Part shown: positions 1 to 7,157 of the stretch, piece after piece | Layout: each line of letters begins with the position of its first letter | How positions within the stretch are numbered: the first letter of the stretch is position 1 | Assembly (NCBI GenBank): GCA_023420415.1 | Contig: JAEZWF010000014.1 | Span: forward strand, 62,001-126,000 | DNA from: Actinomycetes bacterium | GTDB taxonomy: Bacteria > Actinomycetota > Actinomycetes > Actinomycetales > Dermatophilaceae | Length of the DNA: 64,000 nt | Reading direction: 5' to 3' | Position numbers and translations under genes: made by a program | The notes under the pieces: generated by a model | Seen by the model: the letters and a program-made list of their open reading frames with translations, nothing else | Database searches by the model: none | What the model was told of the DNA's origin: nothing

Positions 1-1
1 G

Positions 2-1438
2 GCGCCCCGGACGAGCGAGGAGTCCGAGTCCACGCCGACCCCGGCGCAGCCGCCGCCGGCCGGCTCACGTCTCACCGCGAGCTGGCGGCCGACCCCCGCC
101 CAGGTGCGCGCGACCCTCATCGGGCTGCTGCTCCTGGTGGTCGGCCTGCTGCTGCGCCGACCCGACGCCGTGGCGCTGGCCGCGCCCCTGCTGGTGGTCG
201 CCGTCTGGGCCCTGGCCGTGCGGCCCGACCGCGCCCCCGTCGTCAACGCCTGGGTGCGGCACACCGTGCTGCGCGAGGGCCAGACCACCGCGTGGACCAC
301 GACGGTCGAGCAGGGCCCGGGTGTGGAGGAGGTCGGGGTGAGCATGCTGCGCACGCCTTTCGTGCGCACGACCCCGACCAGCCGCGCCGTGGCTGCCGCG
401 CTCTCGCCCACGGACACCACGGCGCGCCTCGACGTCCTCGCCCAGAGCACCCGTTGGGGCCGGCGCACCCTTGGGCCCGCGGTCACCGCGGTCACCGGGC
501 CGTTCGGCGCCTACACCTGGCAGCCCGAACCGGTCCGGTCCGAGCCCGTCACCACCGTGCCCCTCCCCGACCACTTCACGGCCCGCACCGCCGTGCCGCA
601 CCCGGACGGACTGGTCGGGCGCAGCCGCTCGACCCACCTCGGCGACGGTGGCGAACTCGCCGACATCCGCCCGTTCCGCTTCGGCGACCGGTTGCGGCGG
701 GTGCACTGGCCGGTGTCCGTGCGCACCGGCACCCTGCACGTCACCGCCACGCACGCCGACCAGGACAGCGAGATCCTCCTGCTCGTCGACGCCATGCACG
801 ACCTCGGTGCGGACACCGGCCTCACGGACCCCGACGAGGACCGGCGCACCGGCACCAGCCTCGACAACGGGGTCCGCGCTGCCGGCGCCATCGCCGAGCA
901 CTACCTGCGCACCGGTGACCGCGTCGGCCTCATCGTCCTCGGCGCCAAGGACCTGCCACCGCTCACCGCCCGAGCCGGCAACAACCACCTGCGCCGCGTG
1001 CTCGACGTCCTCGCCCGCGTGCGACCCGGCGACAACACCATCAGCGACGAGAAGCGGCTCCGCTCCCAGCTGCGCCACCGCGTCGGCGCCGGCACCCTCG
1101 TCATCATCCTCACCCCTGCCGTCGCGACCGAGGTCGTCGCGCACGCCGTGTCGCTGTCCCGCCGCGGCCTGTCCGTAGTCGTCGTCGACACGCTGCCAGC
1201 CGAGTTCGTGACCGCGCAGCTGCCGCCCGAACGTCTCGCCGAGCTCACCTCGCTGGAGGACCACCCTCGCGGTGCGCCCCTGGGGTGGCGGCTGCGGCTC
1301 ATGGAACGCGAGCGCGAGCTCACCCGCGCCCGCGAGTCCGGGGTGCCCATCGTCCCGTGGATCGGTCCCGGCACCCTCGACCTCGTGCTGCGCGACCTGG
1401 GTCGCCGCGCCCGCGCCCCACGGGTGGTGAGCCGCTGA
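2..1438 (+). CDS. DUF58 domain-containing protein (5' end outside window)
   Basis: The family carries a von Willebrand A-like fold and usually sits between a MoxR ATPase and transglutaminase-like membrane proteins, probably in assembly or cell-envelope quality control. The N-terminus has two hydrophobic segments (about nt 110-225). The diagnostic DUF58 motif, reading RPFRFGDRLRRVHW, is encoded near nt 667-708, followed by a vWA-like strand with LLLVDAMHD near nt 778. The frame is open to the left edge (the upstream residues TASWRPTPAQ look native), so the true start is probably outside; an internal GTG lies at 104. The stop overlaps the next ATG by one base, so the two are co-translated. Confidence 0.85.
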   Translation, partial: APRTSEESESTPTPAQPPPAGSRLTASWRPTPAQVRATLIGLLLLVVGLLLRRPDAVALAAPLLVVAVWALAVRPDRAPVVNAWVRHTVLREGQTTAWTTTVEQGPGVEEVGVSMLRTPFVRTTPTSRAVAAALSPTDTTARLDVLAQSTRWGRRTLGPAVTAVTGPFGAYTWQPEPVRSEPVTTVPLPDHFTARTAVPHPDGLVGRSRSTHLGDGGELADIRPFRFGDRLRRVHWPVSVRTGTLHVTATHADQDSEILLLVDAMHDLGADTGLTDPDEDRRTGTSLDNGVRAAGAIAEHYLRTGDRVGLIVLGAKDLPPLTARAGNNHLRRVLDVLARVRPGDNTISDEKRLRSQLRHRVGAGTLVIILTPAVATEVVAHAVSLSRRGLSVVVVDTLPAEFVTAQLPPERLAELTSLEDHPRGAPLGWRLRLMERERELTRARESGVPIVPWIGPGTLDLVLRDLGRRARAPRVVSR

Positions 1439-1962
1439 TGCTGTCCCGCTCCCAAGCCGTCCTGCGCGGCCTGCTCGTGGCCGCGACCGTCGGCGCCTGC
1501 GCACTCACCCTGGCCGCCTCCCCGTCACCGTTGTGGATCGCGGCGGCGATCCTCGTCGGGCTGTCGGTGTGGGTGGCCCTGCACCCCTCGTCGCGACTGG
1601 CGTTCGTGCTGGTCCTCGGTCTGGCCGGGCAGTGGCTGGTCACCGTGCCCGTCCCACGCACGACGGGCGCCTGGCTCCCCACGGTCGCCACGGCGGTCCT
1701 CGTGCTCGTGGTCCACCTCAGCACCTCCCTGGCGGCGGCTCTTCCGCCCCAGGCCCCCCTTCCGGCGCTGACGGTGCGGCGGTGGGTGCGACGCACCGCC
1801 CTCGTCGTGGCCGCCTGCTGCCCCGTGTGGGCGATCTCGTTCGCGGTGTCGCGCACCAGCGAGCCGGGTCAGGGCACCTTCACGTATGCCGCCCTGGCCG
1901 GCACCGCGCTCCTCGCCCTCGCCGTGTGGCAGGCCTCGCGCGAACAGCGCCACCCCGCCTGA
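1438..1962 (+). CDS. Small multi-span membrane protein downstream of DUF58 gene
   Basis: A 174-residue protein that is almost entirely hydrophobic, with about four to five membrane segments (for example VLRGLLVAATVGACALTLA near the N-terminus and a pair around nt 1590-1740). I do not recognise a named family. Its ATG overlaps the stop of the DUF58 gene (TGATG), so it is the last gene of that operon and probably a membrane partner of it. A GTATGCC copy encodes a Tyr-Ala pair near nt 1884, using the rare TAT codon. Confidence 0.75.
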   Translation: MLSRSQAVLRGLLVAATVGACALTLAASPSPLWIAAAILVGLSVWVALHPSSRLAFVLVLGLAGQWLVTVPVPRTTGAWLPTVATAVLVLVVHLSTSLAAALPPQAPLPALTVRRWVRRTALVVAACCPVWAISFAVSRTSEPGQGTFTYAALAGTALLALAVWQASREQRHPA

Positions 1963-1977
1963 GCGATCCCCCCGATC

Positions 1978-2042
1978 GTCTCGAGGTAATACACGAGACC
2001 AGGGTTCGGTGCTGGATTACCTCGACGCTGTGTTACCTCGAC
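1978..2042. repeat. Inverted and direct repeats between convergent genes, possible terminator
   Basis: TCGAGGTAAT (1981-1990) is the exact reverse complement of ATTACCTCGA (2016-2025), and a further direct copy of TTACCTCGAC follows at 2033-2042. A smaller hairpin GTCTCG/CGAGAC (1978-1999) is nested in the left arm. The stretch separates the end of the plus-strand operon from the end of clpX, so a bidirectional terminator is the simplest reading; there is no T-tract. Confidence 0.4.
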
Positions 2043-2120
2043 CGGGCAGGTCACCCGACGGGCGCGGGGCACCGCGGTGACCACGCGGCATACCCGCGGG
2101 TGGTGAAGGAGACCGAACGC

Positions 2121-3401
2121 TCAGGCGGAGCGCTTGCGCGCCCGCTTGGGCTCCTCGTCGCGGCGCACGATCGTCGGCAGGACGTTCTCGAGCACGACCT
2201 CGCGGGTGACCACGACCTTGGCGATGCCCTCGTCGCTCGGCACGTCGAACATGACCGGCAGGAGCACCTCCTCCATGATCGCGCGCAGGCCGCGGGCACC
2301 GGTGCCGCGGGTGAGCGCCTGGTCGGCGATGGCCTCGAGGGCGTCGTCGCTGAACTCGAGCTCGACGCCGTCGATCTCGAACATCTTCTGGTACTGCTTG
2401 ACCAGCGCGTTGCGCGGCTCGGTCAGGATCGTCACGAGCGCGGACTGGTCGAGCGGGCTGACCGTGGTGATCACGGGCAGGCGGCCGATGAACTCGGGGA
2501 TGAGCCCGAACTTCATGAGGTCCTCGGGCATCACGTCGCCGATCGACTCGGCGAGGTCCTTGGGGGTGTGCAGCTCGGAGCCGAAGCCCAGGCCCTTCTT
2601 GCCGCTGCGCGACTCGATGAGCTTCTCCAGCCCGGCGAACGCACCACCCACGATGAACAGCACGTTCGTCGTGTCGATCTGGATGAACTCCTGGTGCGGG
2701 TGCTTGCGGCCACCCTGCGGCGGGACGCTGGCCGTGGTGCCCTCGAGGATCTTGAGCAGGGCCTGCTGCACGCCCTCGCCGGAGACGTCGCGGGTGATGC
2801 TGGGGTTCTCGGACTTGCGGGCGATCTTGTCGACCTCGTCGATGTAGATGATCCCGGTCTCGGCCTTCTTGACGTCGTAGTCGGCGGCCTGGATCAGCTT
2901 GAGCAGGATGTTCTCGACGTCCTCACCGACGTAGCCGGCCTCGGTCAGCGCGGTCGCGTCGGCGATGGCGAACGGGACGTTGAGCATCTTGGCGAGGGTC
3001 TGCGCGAGGTAGGTCTTGCCGCAGCCCGTGGGGCCGATGAGCAGGATGTTGGACTTGGCGATGTCGACGGACTCGACGTCCTTCTTGGCCGTGCCGCCCG
3101 CCTCACCGGCCTGGATCCGCTTGTAGTGGTTGTAGACCGCGACCGCGAGCGCCTTCTTGGCGACGTCCTGGCCGACCACGTAGTTCTGGAGGAAGTCGAA
3201 GATCTCGCGCGGCTTGGGCAGCTCGTCCAGCCCCAGCTCGGAGGACTCGGCGAGCTCCTCCTCGATGATCTCGTTGCAGAGGTCGATGCACTCGTCGCAG
3301 ATGTAGACGCCGGGGCCGGCGATGAGCTTCTTGACCTGCTTCTGGCTCTTCCCACAGAACGAGCACTTGAGCAGGTCGCCGCTCTCTCCCATGCGTGCCA
3401 C
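2121..3401 (-). CDS. clpX: ATP-dependent Clp protease ATP-binding subunit ClpX
   Basis: AAA+ unfoldase that feeds substrates to the ClpP1P2 chamber in the cytoplasm. The 426-residue length fits the family. An N-terminal C4 zinc finger is visible (C13, C16, C35, C38, in CSFCGKSQ and CDECIDLC), then Walker A GPTGCGKT, Walker B IIYIDEVDK, a GLGFG loop at the position of the ClpP-docking IGF loop, and the RGTGARGLR sensor-2 region. I chose the GTG at 3401 because it gives the canonical N-terminus VARMGESGDLLKC and is preceded by GGAGAGGA; an in-frame ATG at 3428 would add nine residues. In most actinobacteria it follows clpP2 directly; here terC and a TIMP-like gene lie between. Confidence 0.97.
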   Translation of the reverse strand: MARMGESGDLLKCSFCGKSQKQVKKLIAGPGVYICDECIDLCNEIIEEELAESSELGLDELPKPREIFDFLQNYVVGQDVAKKALAVAVYNHYKRIQAGEAGGTAKKDVESVDIAKSNILLIGPTGCGKTYLAQTLAKMLNVPFAIADATALTEAGYVGEDVENILLKLIQAADYDVKKAETGIIYIDEVDKIARKSENPSITRDVSGEGVQQALLKILEGTTASVPPQGGRKHPHQEFIQIDTTNVLFIVGGAFAGLEKLIESRSGKKGLGFGSELHTPKDLAESIGDVMPEDLMKFGLIPEFIGRLPVITTVSPLDQSALVTILTEPRNALVKQYQKMFEIDGVELEFSDDALEAIADQALTRGTGARGLRAIMEEVLLPVMFDVPSDEGIAKVVVTREVVLENVLPTIVRRDEEPKRARKRSA

Positions 3402-3593
3402 GCGACGATCCTCTCCACCGGGGTGCAACTGGCTTGCTCCGACGCTACCCGCCGGACCACTCCATTTTCACCATTGAATCGCCGTTGGTGGGGCCGGGTC
3501 AGCCCTTGTCCGCTCAGGGCGGAAGCCGCGGCGACCGACGCGCCCACGCTCTACGTCGACAGACGCCGGGTATGCCGCGTGGTCACGACGGGT

Positions 3594-3623
3594 TTGCACC
3601 TCACCGCCGGCGTTTCGTAGAAT
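3594..3623 (+). promoter_or_regulatory. Sigma-70-type promoter of the terC transcript
   Basis: TTGCAC (3594-3599) and TAGAAT (3618-3623) are spaced by 18 bp. The predicted start near 3630 coincides with the first bases of the riboswitch aptamer, which supports both calls. Confidence 0.6.
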
Positions 3624-3626
3624 TGG

Positions 3627-3745
3627 CAACGAGGGGAGTACTTCCCAAGTTCGACTCGGTCATTACGAGCGCTCCGCGGCGCTCCCGGGTCGGCGCCGCC
3701 GGTCGGCGGTGAAGGAGACCTCAGACCCATCGTGATCTGAGGACT
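3627..3745 (+). promoter_or_regulatory. yybP-ykoY (manganese) riboswitch upstream of terC
   Basis: The leader begins with the family's conserved GAGGGGAGTA (3631-3640), has the second loop in CGGTCATTACGAG (3657-3669), a GC-rich extension helix (3671-3708), and closes with GGTGAAGGAGACCTCA (3708-3723), which is close to the actinobacterial form of this RNA. It is followed by CCTCAGA (3719-3725) pairing with TCTGAGG (3736-3742). That hairpin holds the ribosome binding site GAGGA (3739-3743), six bases before the ATG, so control is probably translational. Mn2+ sensing and exporter control are established for the family; the call here is by sequence pattern, not by covariance search. Confidence 0.8.
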
Positions 3746-3749
3746 TTTG

Positions 3750-4805
3750 ATGCTCTCTTCCCTGCTCGCTGCCGGTGGCTCCGGTGGATCGACTGCCGCC
3801 GTCTCGTCGATCGGCACTCCCGTGTTGTGGGGTGCCAGCATCGCCGCCGTGCTGGCGCTGGTGCTGCTCGACTTCCTGCTGACCCGCAAGCCGCACGCCG
3901 TGTCGATGCGTGAGGCGCTGGGCTGGTCGGCGTTCTACATCGCCCTGCCGGTGGCGTTCGGTGTCTTCATCTGGAGCCAGTACGGCAGCCAGATCGGCCT
4001 CGAGTACTACACCGGCTACCTCGTCGAGAAGTCGCTGTCCGTCGACAACCTGTTCGTCTTCATGCTGGTGCTCGCGGCGTTCGCGGTGCCCAAGGAGCTG
4101 CAGCAGCGGGTGCTGCTCATCGGCGTGGTCGGCGCGCTCGTCCTGCGTGGCATCTTCATCGCGCTCGGCGCGCAGATGCTGGCGAACTTCGACTGGACGT
4201 TCCTCCTGTTCGGCCTGATCCTGCTGGCCACCGGAGTGAAGCTGCTGCGTGACGCCGTCAAGGGTGCCGAGCACGAGGTCGACCCCAGCAAGCTGCGCTC
4301 GGTGCGGCTGGTCCGGCGGTTCATGCCCGTCACCGACGACTACCAGGGCACGGCCATGACGGTGCGCTCGGCCGGCCGCCGGGCCCTCACTCCCCTGGCG
4401 CTGGTGACGATCGCGATCCTCGGCACCGACATCGTCTTCGCGGTCGACTCGGTGCCCGCCGTCTACGGCATCACCGGAGACCCGTACCTCGTGTTCGCCA
4501 CCAACGCCTTCGCGCTGCTGGGGCTGCGGGCGCTGTACTTCGTGCTCGAGGGCGCGCTGTCCAAGCTGGTGCACCTCGGCTTCGGGCTGGCCGCGATCCT
4601 GGGCTTCATCGGCGTGAAGCTGGTGCTGCACTGGGCGCACGGCATCTGGGCCTGGGTGCCGACCGTGCCGACCCTGGCCTCGCTGGGCGTGATCGTCGGC
4701 ATCCTGGTCATCGTGACGCTGACCAGCCTGCGCGCCAGCCGCAAGGCCGAGCTGGCCGCAGCCGAGGAGGACCTCGTCGGCGCCGGGGAGCCCGAGGACC
4801 GGTAA
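3750..4805 (+). CDS. TerC/Alx-family integral membrane protein, probable Mn2+ exporter
   Basis: A 351-residue protein with about nine membrane segments. TerC signatures are visible: EYYTGYLVEKSLSVDNLFVF early and ILGTDIVFAVDSVPAVYGIT in the second half, with acidic residues in the membrane as expected for metal transport. Members such as Alx and MeeF/MeeY export manganese or help metallate secreted enzymes. The ATG at 3750 is preferred over TTG 3747 because of the GAGGA site six bases upstream. It stands alone downstream of a yybP-ykoY riboswitch, which is the usual arrangement and argues for manganese rather than tellurite. Confidence 0.92.
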   Translation: MLSSLLAAGGSGGSTAAVSSIGTPVLWGASIAAVLALVLLDFLLTRKPHAVSMREALGWSAFYIALPVAFGVFIWSQYGSQIGLEYYTGYLVEKSLSVDNLFVFMLVLAAFAVPKELQQRVLLIGVVGALVLRGIFIALGAQMLANFDWTFLLFGLILLATGVKLLRDAVKGAEHEVDPSKLRSVRLVRRFMPVTDDYQGTAMTVRSAGRRALTPLALVTIAILGTDIVFAVDSVPAVYGITGDPYLVFATNAFALLGLRALYFVLEGALSKLVHLGFGLAAILGFIGVKLVLHWAHGIWAWVPTVPTLASLGVIVGILVIVTLTSLRASRKAELAAAEEDLVGAGEPEDR

Positions 4806-4833
4806 CCCGGCCCCGGGGCGCCCCCGACCCACC

Positions 4834-4890
4834 TCATGTCCCGCAACATGCCGCCGCGCGCGAGTTTTCAGCGCATGTTGCGGGACATGA
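4834..4890. repeat. Long inverted repeat, copy 1 of the CATGTCCCGCAACATG element
   Basis: TCATGTCCCGCAACATGC (4834-4851) and its exact reverse complement (4873-4890) enclose a 21-nt spacer, giving an 18-bp stem between the convergent terC and TIMP-like genes. The same arm recurs at 14785-14843. It can act as a bidirectional terminator, but the conserved arm sequence goes beyond what a terminator needs, so it may be a REP-like family. Confidence 0.7.
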
Positions 4891-4896
4891 ACGCGT

Positions 4897-5457
4897 TCAA
4901 CGAGGGGCGCGGCGTCGTTCGTGTCCGCGCAGCAGCACCACCACCAGACCGGCGCCGAGCAGCAGCGCCAGGGCCATCCCGCCGAACACCGGCCACAGCC
5001 ACGTGTTCTCACCGGGCCCGCCGGTGGCACCCACCGGCGCGGCGGTCGGTGGCCCCGTCTGCTTCTCCACCTGCGCGACGGCCCCGCTGGCGGCCCGCGT
5101 GTTGCCGGCGCAGTCACTGCTGACCAGGCGGCCGTCCCGCTGGTTGATGAACACGACGTACTCCCGACCGGGTTCCATCACGAGCCCGCACGACCGCGGG
5201 TCGTCCGCCACCCAGGTGGTCGTGGTCGCCGATCCCTTGTAGACCGACCGCACCGCCAGCTCGTACCGCGCCGCTCCCTCGGCCGACCACGTGCTCTCGC
5301 CGTGGGCCGACACCACGCCCGCGGTGACCACCGTGTCCGCCCGCGAGACCGCATCCGGCACCGTGAGCGCAGAGCACGAGCACGCCCACGCCTTCGAGGT
5401 GGGCAGCACCAGCAGCGCCGCGAACAGGGTGACCACGACGACCAACGACCGCTTCAT
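4897..5457 (-). CDS. Secreted, C-terminally anchored TIMP/NTR-like protein
   Basis: A 186-residue protein starting MKRSLVVVVTLFAALLVL, a clear signal peptide, followed after cleavage by WACSCSALTV. A Cys-x-Cys near the mature N-terminus followed by a short beta-rich domain with further cysteines (RSCGLV, SSDCAG) is the hallmark of netrin/TIMP-like domains. The C-terminus has a proline/glycine linker, one membrane helix (WPVFGGMALALLLGAGLVVVLL) and a basic tail, so the domain is displayed outside. The bacterial function is unknown; protease inhibition is only an analogy. An in-frame longer start exists up to 5574, but it would bury the signal peptide. Confidence 0.75.
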   Translation of the reverse strand: MKRSLVVVVTLFAALLVLPTSKAWACSCSALTVPDAVSRADTVVTAGVVSAHGESTWSAEGAARYELAVRSVYKGSATTTTWVADDPRSCGLVMEPGREYVVFINQRDGRLVSSDCAGNTRAASGAVAQVEKQTGPPTAAPVGATGGPGENTWLWPVFGGMALALLLGAGLVVVLLRGHERRRAPR

Positions 5458-5541
5458 CACGCTGGGACGCACGCGTCCACTGTCCCGCTCCCCCATCCCG
5501 TTGTCACCAAATGGACCGGCGGCAGCCCGGCCCCACACACA

Positions 5542-5577
5542 GGTATGCCGCCCACTCACGTGAGTGGGCGGCATACC
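5542..5577. terminator. Perfect 36-nt palindrome with inverted GTATGCCG pair, downstream of clpP2
   Basis: GGTATGCCGCCCACTCAC followed immediately by its exact complement. Each arm starts with the dispersed word GTATGCCG. It lies about 100 bp after the clpP2 stop and before the TIMP-like gene, so it would terminate the clpP1P2 transcript. There is no spacer loop and no T-tract. Confidence 0.6.
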
Positions 5578-5585
5578 AAGCGTGT

Positions 5586-5684
5586 CTTGCTCAGTCCTCG
5601 GACCCCTCGCTCGGCCTGAGCGAACCGCCCCTGCGGGCCTCGCTCGTCCCTCGCTCGGGTCCTCGCGGCTTGCTCAGTCCTCGG
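5586..5684. repeat. 16-bp direct repeat flanking the clpP2 3' end
   Basis: CTTGCTCAGTCCTCGG occurs at 5586-5601 and again at 5669-5684, where it spans the clpP2 stop codon. The 67 bp between them are GC-rich with CCCTCGCTCGG-like iterations. It looks like a small tandem duplication or deletion scar at the gene end. Confidence 0.6.
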
Positions 5685-6339
5685 CGGACGCCTTGCGGGT
5701 CTGGAGGACCTCGTCGATGAGGCCGTACTCCTTGGCCTCGGCGGCGGACAGGATCTTGTCGCGCTCGATGTCCTGGCGGACCTGCTCGACCGTGCGGCCC
5801 GAGTGCGAAGCCCAGGTCTCCTCGAGCCACTCGCGCATGCGCAGCACCTCGTTGGCCTGGATCTCCAGGTCGGACGCCTGGCCGCCCACGCCACCGGCGA
5901 GCGCCGGCTGGTGGATGAGGATGCGGCTGTTGGGCAGTGCGAACCGCTTGCCCTTCGCACCTGCCGACAGCAGCACCGCGGCAGCCGAGGCTGCCTGGCC
6001 GACGACGAACGTCTGCACGTCGGGGCGGATGTACTGCATCGTGTCGTAGATCGCGGTCATCGCGGTGAACGAGCCGCCGGGGCTGTTGATGTACATGAGG
6101 ATGTCGCGGTCGGGGTCCTGGGACTCGAGCACGATCAGCTGGGCGATCACGTCGTCGGCGGACGCGTCGTCGACCTGCACGCCGAGGAAGATGATGCGGT
6201 CCTCGAACAGCTTGGTGTAGGGGTCGAGCCGCTTCATGCCGTAGGAGGTGCGCTCCTCGAACTGCGGCAGGATGTACCGGCTCGACGGCCCGGGCACGTG
6301 CAGCCCACCGTGCATGGCGGGGTTGGTGTTGGCGTTCAT
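5674..6339 (-). CDS. clpP2: ATP-dependent Clp protease proteolytic subunit ClpP2
   Basis: Serine peptidase subunit (221 aa). Together with ClpP1 it forms the hetero-tetradecameric chamber used by ClpX and ClpC. Catalytic Ser118 sits in VVGQAASAAAV, His143 in ILIHQPAL, and the Asp in the QDIERD segment (about 190-194). The opening residues RYILPQFEERTSYGMKRLDPY match ClpP2 of actinobacteria rather than ClpP1. It lies 12 nt after clpP1, with GAGGAA upstream of the ATG, so the two are one operon. A 16-bp repeat overlaps its stop codon. Confidence 0.96.
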   Translation of the reverse strand: MNANTNPAMHGGLHVPGPSSRYILPQFEERTSYGMKRLDPYTKLFEDRIIFLGVQVDDASADDVIAQLIVLESQDPDRDILMYINSPGGSFTAMTAIYDTMQYIRPDVQTFVVGQAASAAAVLLSAGAKGKRFALPNSRILIHQPALAGGVGGQASDLEIQANEVLRMREWLEETWASHSGRTVEQVRQDIERDKILSAAEAKEYGLIDEVLQTRKASAED

Positions 6340-6351
6340 GAAGTCAGTTCC

Positions 6352-6987
6352 TCACTTGTCCCCGGTGACCGGGTTGTCGTCGTCGGACCCGGCGCGGCCG
6401 CCCGCCTGCGAGGCGCTGCTGAACACGTGGTCGACGAAGCCGTACTCCTTGGCCTCCTCCGCGCTGAACCAGCGGTCGCGGTCGGAGTCCTTCTCGATCT
6501 GCTCGACGCTCTGGCCGGTGTGCTCGGCGATCAGCTGCGCCATCTGCTGCTTGACGAACAACATCTGCTCGGCCTGGATCTTGATGTCCGAGGCGGTACC
6601 GCCGATGCCCCCCGAGGGCTGGTGCATCATCACGCGCGCGTGCGGGGTCGCGTAGCGCTTGCCCTTGGTGCCGGCGGAGAGCAGGAACTGGCCCATCGAG
6701 GCCGCCATGCCCATCGCGACGGTCGCGACGTCGTTGGGGATCCACTTCATCGTGTCGAAGATGGCCATGCCCGCGGAGATCGACCCACCGGGGCTGTTGA
6801 TGTACAGCCAGATGTCCTTCTCGGGGTCCTCGGCCGCCAGCAGCAACAGCTGGGCGGCGATCGCGTTGGCGTTGTCGTCACGCACGTCGGAGCCGAGGAA
6901 GATGATCCGCTCCTTGAGCAGACGGTTGTAGATGTGGTCGTCCAGGCCACCCTGCGGGTTCTCGCCCGCGACGATCTCGCTGCTCAC
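6352..6987 (-). CDS. clpP1: ATP-dependent Clp protease proteolytic subunit ClpP1
   Basis: Partner of ClpP2 in the same chamber. Catalytic Ser in MGMAASMGQFL, His in VMMHQPSGG and Asp in EKDSDRDRWFS are all present; YINSPGGSISAGMAIFDTMK is typical. I favour the GTG at 6987 (VSSEIVAGEN) because GGAGA lies just before it; the ATG at 6999, four codons earlier, has no visible ribosome site but could serve a leaderless message. About 160 bp separate it from the MFS gene upstream, so it has its own promoter, unlike tig-linked clpP1 genes elsewhere. Confidence 0.95.
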   Translation of the reverse strand: MSSEIVAGENPQGGLDDHIYNRLLKERIIFLGSDVRDDNANAIAAQLLLLAAEDPEKDIWLYINSPGGSISAGMAIFDTMKWIPNDVATVAMGMAASMGQFLLSAGTKGKRYATPHARVMMHQPSGGIGGTASDIKIQAEQMLFVKQQMAQLIAEHTGQSVEQIEKDSDRDRWFSAEEAKEYGFVDHVFSSASQAGGRAGSDDDNPVTGDK

Positions 6988-7113
6988 TCGTGTCTCCATC
7001 ACTAGAACTCGTGGTGCTGTCAGTGACCCTAACGTGGGGCGCCCACGGCTAACTCCCCCAACCCCGTCCTGTTCGCCCTGAGCGCACACGGCTCAAGACG
7101 TCGACGTCTCACG

Positions 7114-7147
7114 CGGCATACCTCCCCTCCCAGGACGAGGTATGCCG
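7114..7147. terminator. Hairpin built from an inverted GTATGCC pair, after the MFS gene
   Basis: GGCATACCTC (7115-7124) pairs with GAGGTATGCC (7137-7146) around a 12-nt loop; one further pair extends the stem. It starts just past the stop of the minus-strand MFS gene and lies upstream of clpP1, so it probably ends the MFS transcript. Confidence 0.6.
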
Positions 7148-7157
7148 GGTGGCCGGC

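Noticed and set aside
65..1504. Long minus-strand open frame opposite the DUF58 gene
   Set aside because: Low-complexity, Gly/Arg/Asp-rich translation without family features; it mirrors a real gene. Same reasoning for the frames at 1533-3620 (opposite clpX), 16772-18986 (opposite the binding protein), 28397-30697 (opposite pepN), 51841-53607 (opposite treX) and 59472-61652 (opposite ettA).
3750..4805. Tellurite resistance as the function of the TerC-like gene
   Set aside because: The family name is historical; the manganese riboswitch and absence of other ter genes favour metal export.
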